From assembly GCA_036939755.1 (NCBI GenBank), contig JALLAZ010001115.1, positions 1 through 10,211 on the forward strand: a stretch of 10,211 bases of DNA, read 5' to 3'. Positions within the stretch are counted from its first letter, which is position 1, and each line of letters begins with the position of its first letter. The notes beneath the pieces are model-generated. The model worked only from the letters and a program-made list of their open reading frames with translations. It did not search any database and was not told the origin of the DNA. This document shows positions 1-8,200 of the stretch, piece after piece. Source of the stretch: Stephanodiscus triporus (lineage: Eukaryota; Bacillariophyta; Thalassiosirophyceae; Thalassiosirales; Thalassiosiraceae). Position numbers and translations under genes: made by a program.

Positions 1-120
1 GTACACAGGAATCATACAAAAGGCAAATTGCGCGCGAGCCATCCCTCTAGAGTACGTTCTTTCTGAGAATGGTTTTTTTTGTGATGCTCTGATTCGGCCG
101 CGTGTTATGGTACTTGCAGA

Positions 121-134
121 GTACGATATCGTAC
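121..134. repeat. 14-bp perfect palindrome
   Basis: The sequence gtacgatatcgtac equals its own reverse complement. It lies about 185 bp before the NUDCD2-like start codon. A related half-site (ggtac) occurs at 109-113. A symmetric site like this could bind a dimeric transcription factor, but no family can be assigned from the sequence. Confidence 0.5.
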
Positions 135-188
135 CCTCAATATTCGGGGGTGAATCGTAGCTAAAAAATATTATTTTACTTCTTGCTG

Positions 189-263
189 GTAAGGCGATAA
201 TTTCTACGACGGACAGAAAAATCGACCAAATATCGCCCTCGAAATTCGCCTCCTTTTTCCCAG
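189..263 (+). other. Predicted 5'UTR intron (75 nt, GT-AG)
   Basis: The donor CTG|GTAAGG fits the eukaryotic consensus well. The acceptor is a pyrimidine tract ending in CAG (about 248-263, cctcctttttcccag). The 75-nt length is in the usual range for compact algal genomes. An in-frame TGA at 307-309 lies between the acceptor and the ATG at 319, so the intron would sit in the 5'UTR and not change the protein. Transcript data are needed to confirm it. Confidence 0.45.
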
Positions 264-318
264 CAACAACAACTTAAGAAATTAGGAAGATGGGCCTTAC
301 CATACATGAAATACGCGA

Positions 319-1035
319 ATGAGCAGGCTCGACGACTATTCCAAGTTCGATCGCATCGACAGCGAGACAGACGACGACGGTTCCGCCGCCAATCGGAACG
401 ACGACGACCGCGATCCCGTCCCTTCCCCCGTGACGGCCGCGAGCATCCCCTCCCCCGTCGTCGTTCGGGGCACCAGGACAACGAAACACCCGACCATCGC
501 GGACCGATACGTCTTCCGCCACGGCGATGTCAAGGTTTACGAGTGGGAGCAGTCGCTCGAGGAGGTGACTGTGTACATCGATGCGCCTATGGGTCAGCTG
601 CCGAGTAGGAACGCCGCGAGGCACATCGTCGTGGACATATCGCCCGACAGGCTGAGGGTGGGACTGAGGGGGGGGGATCGTTACTTCATCGACGAGAGGA
701 CGTTCGACAAGGTCAAGGTCAAAGAATCCAGCTGGTATCTGGACGAGGAGGGGGTGATCACGATAGTCCTGTCGAAATGCTTCCGCGGACAGACGTGGGA
801 GGGGGTGCTACGCGGTCACGGCTCGTGCGCATCGGACGGCGGGGGCATCGATTCCGAAGGCGGGGGGGGGATTCGGGAGACCATCGACCCGTTAACCAAA
901 CAAGAAATGCAACGAACTTTAATGTTAGAAAGATTCCAGGAGGAGAATCCGGGATTCGATTTTCGGGATGCCACCTTCAACGGAGAGGTGCCGGATCCAA
1001 GGACTTTCATGGGAGGCGTGGGCTACAATCATTGA
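319..1035 (+). CDS. NUDCD2: NudC domain-containing protein 2-like (CS domain) cochaperone
   Basis: This 238-residue protein has a disordered Asp/Ser/Pro-rich N-terminus (1-60). A CS (p23-like) domain follows at about 70-165, with the YEWEQSLEEVTVYI strand, the DRLRVGLRGG strand and the ESSWYLDEEGVITIVLSK segment typical of NudC proteins. The C-terminal block at 190-232 (DPLTKQEMQRTLMLERFQEE, then NPGFDF) closely matches the tail of animal NUDCD2 rather than NUDC or NUDCD3. Animal NUDCD2 is about 157 residues; the extra length here is the N-terminus and a Gly-rich insert at 173-185. Family members act as cytosolic Hsp90 cochaperones and stabilise dynein-pathway proteins such as LIS1; that role is inferred here. 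The ATG at 319 is the first in frame after the TGA at 307-309. An out-of-frame ATG at 306 overlaps the start and might dampen translation. No intron is needed inside the coding region. Confidence 0.88.
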   Translation: MSRLDDYSKFDRIDSETDDDGSAANRNDDDRDPVPSPVTAASIPSPVVVRGTRTTKHPTIADRYVFRHGDVKVYEWEQSLEEVTVYIDAPMGQLPSRNAARHIVVDISPDRLRVGLRGGDRYFIDERTFDKVKVKESSWYLDEEGVITIVLSKCFRGQTWEGVLRGHGSCASDGGGIDSEGGGGIRETIDPLTKQEMQRTLMLERFQEENPGFDFRDATFNGEVPDPRTFMGGVGYNH

Positions 1036-1382
1036 AAGATTTTCAGTTCGTTCGGGAAAAAAAAATGCGTTGCTTGAAGTGATTGTATGCGATTGAAATG
1101 TTACAGTATCAAGCCATCTGTAGGGTGTGCCACGGATGATTTTGAATCAATCCACTTCGCTGCAATTGCCACATAATGTTGCGGATGGAGCATCTGTAAC
1201 TGCACGGGACCCTGCGCGAAGCCGATGGCAACACGGAAATACTTGGCTACTGATGCCATTTGCCTACAAATAGACTGGTGTAATTCCTAAGTAGTTATGG
1301 CGAGCCAAGCAGCTTAAGTTGAATATCAACTCTCGCGCGCCAAGCCTCCGCAGCCCTCGTTTGTCGCCCGAGAATGTCCCTT
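1036..1382. other. Convergent 3' intergenic region
   Basis: This region lies between the stop of the + strand NUDCD2-like gene and the stop of the - strand SMP-30 gene, so it should hold both 3'UTRs. It is lower in GC than the flanking genes. It contains only short imperfect dyads (for example gttga-ata-tcaac at 1318-1330). No RNA gene or convincing ORF is visible. Confidence 0.5.
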
Positions 1383-2297
1383 TCACGTGAACTCCGGCTC
1401 GGGCAAGCCTACGCCGGTCGGCATCTTGACCCTCCAGAGCCCCCCGCCGTTCGGCGCCCTCGTCGTGACGAAAAGCTCGTCGAGGTTGGGTCCGCCGAAG
1501 GTGACGCTTGTGGGATTGGCATCGACGCGCACAATCGTCTCCACTTCCCCACTCTCGGGATCGAGTTGCACCACCATCCCCCCTCCCGTCACGGCGATCC
1601 ATAATTTACCTCGATCGTCGACCTGTGCCCCGTCAGGTGCGCCAGGCATGTCCGATGGCATCTGCCAGACGAGCCTCCTGTTGGTTACCGGACCATACCG
1701 GGTGTAGTCGAACGAATAGACACGTCGCGTGGGAGTGTCGCCGAAGTACATCGTCCGACCGTCCCCTGAGAAGCAGATGCAGTTCGACACGCGGAATCGG
1801 TAATCGAGGAGGATCTCCTCCCATTCCAGCGTCCGGGCAGAGAGGCGGTACAGTCCCGCGTTGTTCGCTCCCTCCGTCGCACCCGCCCGATGGTACTGGT
1901 TGTACATCCCAACAACTAGGTTTCCGAAACGGTCGACTCGGCCGTCGTTAGGCCTCGTGGTCGTGAAGGGGTCGGGCCGGTGGACGAGGTGCGTTGGCTC
2001 GGAGGCCAGGTCCATGTTGCATAGAAGGATGCCACTCTCCCCGGCGACGATCAGGGCGTTGGACTCTCCCACCAAACCAATGCATCCGACGGCGGTGTTC
2101 ATAAGGCGACGGTACGGCGGATCCCTAAGATTCCAGCGCCAGACTTCCCCCTCCGTCGCCGACACCCAATAGAGGGCCTGATCCCTAACCGACCATACCG
2201 GACTCTCTCCCAGGGCGTTCTTGGTCGGCAAGACTTCCGTGGCGACGAGCTCGCGCGGAGGATACCTGGCCTTCGGTAAAAGACCATTAGCAATGGC
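1383..2297 (-). CDS. SMP-30/gluconolactonase/LRE-family protein, 5' end incomplete
   Basis: This 304-codon open frame encodes a six-bladed beta-propeller of the SMP-30 (regucalcin/gluconolactonase) family. Numbering from the codon after the TAG at 2298-2300, the metal-site residues are all present: Glu31 in LGESPVW, Asn117 in RPNDGRVD, Asn172 in VSNCICFSGDG and Asp222 in PDGAQVDD. Family members bind a divalent metal and usually hydrolyse sugar lactones; the substrate here is unknown. The match reaches the expected C-terminus (GGGLWRVK). The frame has no ATG before the conserved N-terminus. The TAG that closes it upstream sits in a pyrimidine-rich context ending cccctag, so it could be a splice acceptor with the first exon lying between here and the TPI gene. 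A different-frame ATG at 2287 would need a frameshift to reach this frame. The catalytic domain is complete; only the start is unresolved. Confidence 0.85.
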   Translation of the reverse strand, partial: AIANGLLPKARYPPRELVATEVLPTKNALGESPVWSVRDQALYWVSATEGEVWRWNLRDPPYRRLMNTAVGCIGLVGESNALIVAGESGILLCNMDLASEPTHLVHRPDPFTTTRPNDGRVDRFGNLVVGMYNQYHRAGATEGANNAGLYRLSARTLEWEEILLDYRFRVSNCICFSGDGRTMYFGDTPTRRVYSFDYTRYGPVTNRRLVWQMPSDMPGAPDGAQVDDRGKLWIAVTGGGMVVQLDPESGEVETIVRVDANPTSVTFGGPNLDELFVTTRAPNGGGLWRVKMPTGVGLPEPEFT

Positions 2298-2465
2298 CTA
2301 GGGGTGAACAATGAATGTAACGACGCGCGATTAACGGTTAGTCGTCGTGCTCTCTCTCTCTCTCTCTCTAACCGATGTCGTACGGCGAACGCAACAATAG
2401 GGGGGGAGGGGGACGGGGTTCTCGTTCCCCTCTTCTTATTTTCGGGCAATACGCGCGCATCCGTT
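2298..2465 (-). other. Short TPI to SMP-30 spacer with possible 5' exon of the SMP-30 gene
   Basis: This 168-base gap separates the TPI stop from the start of the recognisable SMP-30 frame, both on the - strand. An ATG at 2460 opens a 31-codon frame rich in Arg and Pro, ending at a TAG inside ggttagag. A GT donor near its end would make it a candidate first exon, but the splice phase is not resolved. The gap should also contain the TPI 3'UTR and SMP-30 promoter elements. Confidence 0.3.
2350..2369. repeat. (CT)10 microsatellite
   Basis: This is a perfect dinucleotide repeat, (GA)10 on the SMP-30 coding strand, about 50-70 bp before the predicted exon boundary at 2297. It may be a promoter or 5'UTR element of that gene, or simply a slippage-prone microsatellite. 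Confidence 0.85.
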
Positions 2466-3372
2466 TCATATCGGTCTACTCGCCTTCTTCCCGGCGTCCA
2501 CGCTCGCCGCGCCGTCGTATATCCTAGCGAACGAGTCCGCGTTCAGGCTCGCGCCGCCCACGAGCGCGCCGTCCACGTCCGCCATGCTCCCGACCCCGTA
2601 CGCGGTCTCGGGCGACACGCTACCGCCGTACAGTACCCTCACGCGCTCGACGTCCTCCGCCGACGCGCCGACGAGGACGCGGGAGAGGGAATTACGAACG
2701 GCGACGTGCGCCACCTGGGCCTGGAGGGGCGTCGCCGAGAGGCCGGTGCCGATGGCCCAGACGGGCTCGTACGCGACGACCACCCGATCGTCCCGCAGCA
2801 ACGCGGTCGCGTCGACCCCGTCCAGACACCCGCGTATCTGCTCGTCGATCACCTCCTCCATCCTCCCGTCCTCGTACTCCTCGAGCGTCTCTCCCACGCA
2901 CAGCATCACCTTCAGGCCCGCCGGCTGATCGAGACACCTGCGCACCGCCGCGTTGATGCGTTCGTTCGTCTCGCCGAAGAGCGATCGACGCTCGGAGTGC
3001 CCGAGGAGCACGTACGAGCATCCCGACGACAATAGCATGCTAGGCGATACCTCCCCGGTGTAAGCCCCCTTCTCGTGTATGCCCGCGTTCTGGGCCCCGA
3101 TCTGTATCCCCGACCCCTCCAGTATCCTAACGGCGTCTGACAAATACGGCAGGGGGGGGAATATCACCACCTCCGGCGCAGATGCGTCGTCCGTTGTCGT
3201 CGCGCGATGATTGACAAAGTTCGCCGCGAGGAGCCTCAAAAGGGCGATGGCATCGGGACGCGTGGGGGGGTTGAGCTTCCAGTTCCCGGCGACGATGGGA
3301 CGTCTGAGATAGGCTCCGGCACCGGGCCTCTTCGGGGAGGGCGAGGAGGGGACGGCGATCGTCTTCGGCGCG

Positions 3373-3408
<36 letters not shown>

Positions 3409-4028
3409 TTCGTCTTCCACGAGCCGATGGCGTATTGCCTCGGGGGGGACCTCGCGTCTCTCCCCCCTCCCCCTCCTCCTCCTCCTCCCAGCTGGCGTCG
3501 ACCCACGTTGACGAAGTCGACGATTCCGGCGGCGGTGGCCGCGATTGGCTCGGTCGTCGCTCGATCGACGTGCAGCGCGACGTCGAGTCGCGCGGGAGGG
3601 GGGGGTGGAGGGGGCGTCGTCGACGACGACGACGACGACCACGGCGTCGCCCGGTCGACGACCCGAAGGAGCGAGCCGTCGAGTCGCGCCGCGGGAGGGC
3701 CGGGCGACCAACAACCGCTCGACGACATCCCCGACGACGATCCGGAGGAACGACCGACCTCGCCCCCGGCCCCCACGCGACCGTCCTCGATCGAGTACGG
3801 CGCGTAGGACGGGAACGTCGACCTCCTGTCGCGGCCGGAGAGCGGATGTTGCGACGGCGCGGGGGGGCGCGAATCGCGAAGGGCGGTGGTCAAGCCTCCG
3901 GAGGAGGAGGGGCGGACGACGACGATCATCGCGGAGGAAGAGGGGAAGACGAATGCCGACGCTTCGGACGACGCCATTAGCGCGACTGCTGCGGCCAATG
4001 CGGCGCCGACGACCCTCCTCGTCGTCAT
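2466..4028 (-). CDS. TPI: Triose-phosphate isomerase, plastid-targeted, with a long low-complexity leader
   Basis: This 520-residue protein catalyses interconversion of dihydroxyacetone phosphate and glyceraldehyde 3-phosphate. The TIM-barrel domain (about 242-505) is intact: Lys251 in GNWKLN, catalytic His344 in GHSERR, catalytic base Glu421 in AYEPVWAIGTG (loop 6), and the phosphate-binding YGGSV and GALVGGASL segments. Residues 1-25 form a signal peptide ending ASA|F, the diatom bipartite plastid-import motif, so it should act in plastid carbon metabolism. Between it and the enzyme lie about 215 low-complexity residues with Ser, Pro and Gly runs, far longer than a normal transit peptide; part could be an unrecognised intron. 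A short insert near Lys251 lengthens the barrel slightly. The ATG at 4028 has A at -3 and gives the best signal peptide. In-frame ATGs upstream (one adds 11 residues, another extends to 4304) would bury the signal and look unlikely. Confidence 0.9.
3373..3408. repeat. (GAC)12 trinucleotide repeat in TPI leader
   Basis: A perfect 36-nt (GAC)n run, read as consecutive TCG Ser codons on the - strand, lies shortly before the TPI catalytic domain. It keeps the reading frame. It is likely to vary in length between alleles. Confidence 0.85.
3622..3639. repeat. (GAC)6 trinucleotide repeat in TPI leader
   Basis: This is a second, shorter run of the same triplet as at 3373-3408, encoding Ser in the TPI leader. 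A proline run (encoded by the g-rich stretch at 3596-3616) lies beside it. Confidence 0.75.
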
Positions 4029-4381
4029 GGTCGAATGTGGTTTCGATATCACTTCTCGCATCCTGGGATGTGTGATGTTGTTGTGTTGGAGAAGACACAC
4101 ATCATACACTCTCGCAAAAAAAAATGTGCTCTCTCTAAGTGGGAGTCCCAAGCTCATCGCTTCGTAATCCTCCCGCCCGGGAAGACACGAAAAACTGGGA
4201 AAGATGAATCGTAAACAATGAAAGCGAAAGCTGCCAAGACCTCGGAAGGCCAATGAGGTTCTCCTACGGCAACGGCTATTGTTACAGTTTCGAGCGACAA
4301 ACACGAAATTAGTTTACAACACCCTAATCAGTCAATAAATGGGCGCAGCTCCGATCAGGGCTTCTCGGCGCGTTTCCTCGG
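4029..4381 (-). other. Promoter/5'UTR region of TPI
   Basis: This region lies between the TPI start and the stop of the small basic-protein gene, both on the - strand, so it should contain the TPI promoter and 5'UTR. The TPI frame continues open into it, but the sequence there does not resemble a targeting signal. It contains a hairpin-forming dyad at 4067-4103. No separate gene is supported. Confidence 0.5.
4067..4103 (-). repeat. Inverted repeat in TPI 5'UTR (8-bp arms)
   Basis: gatgtgtg at 4067-4074 pairs perfectly with cacacatc at 4096-4103, across a 21-nt loop. If transcribed it would place a hairpin about 39 nt before the TPI start codon. An effect on translation is possible but untested. 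Confidence 0.4.
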
Positions 4382-4624
4382 TCAGTCGACTCGTCCGGGT
4401 CTCTTCGTTGCCACGCCGGTTGTCGGCGGCACGATGACGACGTTGCGACGTCGCCTCGTCGCCCTCTTGATTTTACTCGACGACTCGTCGTTCGCGTCCT
4501 TTCGCTTGCGCAGGGAGCGCCCGAAGACGCGATCGACGTCGCCAATGTCACGACGGTGATGACTCGGTTTCTTGGCGGTCGTCGTGACCGCGAGAAGGAT
4601 GAACGATGTAAGGAGGAGCTTCAT
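4382..4624 (-). CDS. Small secreted, highly basic hypothetical protein
   Basis: This is an 80-residue protein starting MKLLLTSFILLAVTTTA, a textbook signal peptide with likely cleavage before Lys18. The mature part of about 63 residues has roughly 20 Lys/Arg against 7 acidic residues. Basic clusters occur at 39-42 (RKRK), 51-54 (KIKR) and 57-60 (RRRR), and there is a short Ser run at 48-50. There is no Cys, so it is not a disulfide-rich peptide. An RSL triplet at 36-38 resembles the RXL processing sites known in diatom silaffin precursors, but one short match is weak evidence. I do not recognise a family. An in-frame ATG at 4675 would add 17 residues ahead of the signal; the ATG at 4624 is preferred because it gives a clean signal peptide and has A at -3. 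It lies upstream of TPI on the same strand and is divergent from the small gene at 4872. Confidence 0.6.
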   Translation of the reverse strand: MKLLLTSFILLAVTTTAKKPSHHRRDIGDVDRVFGRSLRKRKDANDESSSKIKRATRRRRNVVIVPPTTGVATKRPGRVD

Positions 4625-4871
4625 GTTCGTGTGTTTATCTTCGGGAGATGGTTTGTCTTTTACTGTGAGTTTCATAGTGGGACAACAGAAATCGTAAGCT
4701 GGAAAACAAGACCGAAAACATGCCGAATGCCGAAATCAGTCAAAAAACATCTCAAAATTTGAATTTTTCGTCGCCCCCCACGAGTAACATGACTGGAAAG
4801 AAATCTCACATGAACATTGGGAAGGTTGTCCACGTTCTTAGTCTCATTTACTCACAGACAAACCTCACAGC
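4625..4871. promoter_or_regulatory. Divergent intergenic region (candidate shared promoter)
   Basis: These 247 bases separate the start codons of the basic secreted protein (-) and the small acidic protein (+), so both promoters should lie here. It is AT-rich relative to the flanks. A near-palindrome, aaaatt-tg-aatttt, lies at 4754-4767. No TATA element can be assigned with confidence. Confidence 0.4.
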
Positions 4872-5150
4872 ATGTCTACTATCTCCCAATCAAGTTCTCA
4901 GCTTCTAAAAGCCGCATATGCTCGTTACGACGACCGAAACGATGGACAGCCACGACACCAGCCGACAAACCGCTTACACGGATCGTGCGGAAGCCCATTC
5001 CTTCCTCAAGCTTGCATCGATCAGGAAGACGAGTGGGGTCAATTTGTCGATTTTGACGATGAAGAGATGGAGTTGGACCGTAGAGAGAAATTCCTTTCCA
5101 TTCGAAGTTATCTGACTATGGGTCTTTCGGATCTTGAAAAGAATTGGTGA
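4872..5150 (+). CDS. Small acidic hypothetical protein
   Basis: This is a 92-residue frame. The first 45 residues are polar, with a Ser/Gln-rich start, and the C-terminal half has an acidic cluster (49-69) containing EDEWGQFVDFDDEE. The WGQFVDFDDEE block, with aromatics spaced among acidic residues, reads like real protein and could be a docking motif. There is no signal peptide or membrane segment. The ATG at 4872 has A at -3. The gene is divergent from the basic secreted protein and converges on the large TPR-like gene, with 111 bp between stops. I do not recognise a family. Two other overlapping frames on the same strand (4817-5056 and 4918-5115) are shorter and look less protein-like. Function unknown; existence moderately supported. 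Confidence 0.5.
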   Translation: MSTISQSSSQLLKAAYARYDDRNDGQPRHQPTNRLHGSCGSPFLPQACIDQEDEWGQFVDFDDEEMELDRREKFLSIRSYLTMGLSDLEKNW

Positions 5151-5178
5151 CAGGCTTCTCCTGCGTTCCCAAGACATT

Positions 5179-5222
5179 CTTTGGTCTTTTTTCTCAAGTT
5201 AAATATAAACATCAGACCAAAG
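5179..5222. repeat. Inverted repeat between convergent genes (9-bp arms)
   Basis: ctttggtct at 5179-5187 pairs perfectly with agaccaaag at 5214-5222, around a 26-nt AT-rich loop. It lies midway between the stop codons at 5150 (+) and 5262 (-), so it would be in the 3'UTR of either gene. It could assist 3'-end formation; this is inference. Confidence 0.45.
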
Positions 5223-5261
5223 TACTGACATCCCCGACTTTTCGTAGTAACACCTCTAAAA

Positions 5262-8200
5262 TTAAGCAGGCGGAGTTGTGTTGTGCATCATGTGGTAGTT
5301 GTTAAGAGTGAAAGTTGAATTGCCGTCGACGCCGAGCCGCCCCTTAATGAAACTCGTCAATTTATCGCCAAGAGAAACCAAGTATCCCTCCTTGTCTTTA
5401 GTTGATCGGTCAATCGTCCCTCCTCCAACAGGTAGCTCTTCTGGCTCGTAAATATCCATTGCTTCTGAAAACGATTGAGCTGCAGATTTCCACTGCTTCA
5501 ACTCTTTCTGAGCATATGCGAGATTTAGCAAACTATTGGCAAGCTCCTGCTCGACCGAATATTCAATAACTTCGTCGTTTTCGTCGTAAGCTACGTAAGA
5601 TTCTCTTGCACCGTCTCTAAGCAAATCCACCGACAGCTCCAGCTCAGCAATCGCCTCCCAGACTTGATTATTCACAAGCTGGAGTGCTCCAATGGCCGAG
5701 CGTAGGCTTCCCTCATAAACTTTGTCGTGCTTGATTATACTTGAAGCGACACCATCATATTCAAATCCAATATCATAGTCGTAGTACGAACCATCCGGTG
5801 GGGATTCACTCAGGAGTTGGAGATACTCGTTGAGCTTCATTTTGTAATCATTCAACTCGCCCTGCCCATCGGCAGCATACTTTTGACGATTGGAGTCGTA
5901 ATGAGTATCCTCGTCCTTCTCTTCATCTACTAACGGCTGGTCCAATGGCACCCTCCGCTCATGATAACGCCGTAAGGCTAAATGTCGGCGAAACACTTTC
6001 TCCGCATCTTTTGTCTTGCCAGGTAAATAGAAGTACGCCTCCCAAAGAGCTTGTGTTGCTTGCAACAAGTTGGAAACTACGTCCAAAGAATCCGCATCTA
6101 GCTGACGTTCATGGTATTCGTTGAACACCTGATCGTACAATGACACACTCGTCTCCAACTCCTCGGCCGCGTCTTTCCACCGAAACTGATAGGTGTAGGT
6201 AACACCCATGAAATGCCTCGAATCGGCCATGCCCCGTATGTAGTCATTGGCATTCCCGTGCTCTCGAGCTAATTCAGTGTATAGCGTCAACCCCCTCGAT
6301 ATTTTTTTTGCAGTCAGGTCGAGAAATCGTGTTTGACCTTCCCCAAGCTCGTCACCGCGTTGGCCCGCTGTTATTGGGATCGGATCCTGATGCAGATTTC
6401 CATCAATATCCAATACGTACCCTTGCACGAACATGTCAAGGAGAAATACACCGAATTGAACTTCAGTTACGGCCATGGTTTCTCTCGCTTGCGTTACATC
6501 GGTGTCGTGATCCTCCATAACGTCGTCGAGGTCGACGCCTGATAATAATGCCAGCGAATTCTCGCACCAGCTTTCGGCTTGAACTAGGTTACGATACTGG
6601 ATGGAAACATCGTCAATAGTGGTTAGAGCTGCGGCGTTGGCGAACCACCGATTATACACATCGTATAAGTTCCAATGTCCCAGTGATATTCCATGGGCAA
6701 TCTGACTTTGTTCGTATGGGGTGAAATTTTGATTCTGATCTGGATTCAACTCCCCCCTTTTCATGACTCGCCATAAATGCTGATATATAGTTAGCATCGC
6801 ATCGTAGGCATTGACCGCCCTTGTGAAATGGTCGTTCGCTTCTTGTGAAACTCGCATAAGATCTTCCTCGTCGCCATGTTCCAAGGTGGGCTCTGGTATA
6901 ATTCGTGACCACGCCTCTTTATGTAACGATGCCAACGACGACAAGTCTTCCACCAGCGTATCGAATATCTCCTGAATGGTGTGACGAATGACATCTACAT
7001 CCGAATCCGACGGATGTTGAATGCGTTGTTGTCGTTCGAGTTTATCAATCAGGAGCGCACCGCTTCGTATGTCTTCCAAATGGTCAATAATTTCATTTCC
7101 GTATTTGGATGTCGAGCCGGAGGGATAGGTTCGAACAAAAAGTTTAAGCGCTCTCTTAGTTTTGATATAGTTGTCCATGGTGTGGTAATTGTCAAGAATG
7201 ATAGTTGAATTGCCTTCGACGCTGAGCCGCCCCTTTATAAAACTTGTCAATTTGTCGTTAAGGGAAACGAAATACTGTTCCTTGTCTTTCTTCGATCGGT
7301 CACTAGCCCCTCCTCCATCAGGTAGGTCCTCGTATTTGTAAAGGTCCATCGCTTCTGAAAATGATTCTGCAGCCGTTTTCCACTGCTTCAATTCCTTCTG
7401 AGCATATGCAAGATTTACTAAACTATCTGCAAGGTCGCGTTCGGCCGAATATTCCATGTCATAGTACGAACCATCCGGTGGGGATTCACTCAGGAGTTGG
7501 AGATACTCGTTGAGCTTCATTTTGTAATCATTCAACTCGCCCTGCCCATCGGCAGCATACTTTTGACGATTGGAGTCGTAATGAGTATCCTCGTCCTTCT
7601 CTTCATCTACTAACGGCTGGTCCAATGGCACCCTCCGCTCATGATAACGCCGTAAGGCTAAATGTCGGCGAAACACTTTCTCCGCATCTTTTGTCTTGCC
7701 AGGTAAATAGAAGTACGCCTCCCAAAGAGCTTGTGTTGCTTGCAACAAGTTGGAAACTACGTCCAAAGAATCCGCATCTAGCTGACGTTCATGGTATTCG
7801 TTGAACACCTGATCGTACAATGACACACTCGTCTCCAACTCCTCGGCCGCGTCTTTCCACCGAAACTGATAGGTGTAGGTAACACCCATGAAATGCCTCG
7901 AATCGGCCATGCCCCGTATGTAGTCATTGGCATTCCCGTGCTCTCGAGCTAATTCAGTGTATAGCGTCAACCCCCTCGATATTTTTTTTGCAGTCAGGTC
8001 GAGAAATCGTGTTTGACCTTCCCCAAGCTCGTCACCGCGTTGGCCCGCTGTTATTGGGATCGGATCCTGATGCAGATTTCCATCAATATCCAATACGTAC
8101 CCTTGCACGAACATGTCAAGGAGAAATACACCGAATTGAACTTCAGTTACGGCCATGGTTTCTCTCGCTTGCGTTACATCGGTGTCGTGATCCTCCATAA

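Larger units (their letters stand above)
1..305. other. Upstream region of the NUDCD2-like gene; no supported gene
   Basis: This stretch holds the probable promoter and 5'UTR of the + strand gene starting at 319. It contains a 14-bp perfect palindrome, an AT-rich tract around 160-178 and a likely 5'UTR intron (189-263). On the - strand a frame starting with ATG at 42 stays open to the left edge for 14 codons. It could be the first codons of a divergent gene, but that is too short to support. Nothing else coding is visible. Confidence 0.5.

Noticed and set aside
1..42. Possible divergent gene start on the - strand at ATG 42
   Set aside because: Only 14 codons are visible before the left edge, and an open frame that short is not evidence of a gene.
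1225..1259. 6-bp dyad atggca/tgccat, considered as an RNA structure
   Set aside because: Six base pairs across a 23-nt loop is expected by chance, and it does not fit a tRNA or other known RNA.
3127..4098. Long frames antisense to or overlapping the TPI leader (323 codons on -, 257 codons on +)
   Set aside because: They consist mostly of Arg runs made by reading GC-rich triplet repeats in another phase. The frame with the plastid signal and intact TPI domain explains the region.
2466..4304. TPI start at 4304 giving 612 residues
   Set aside because: It would place 92 residues ahead of a clear signal peptide ending in ASA|F, which would abolish plastid import. ATG 4028 has a better context.
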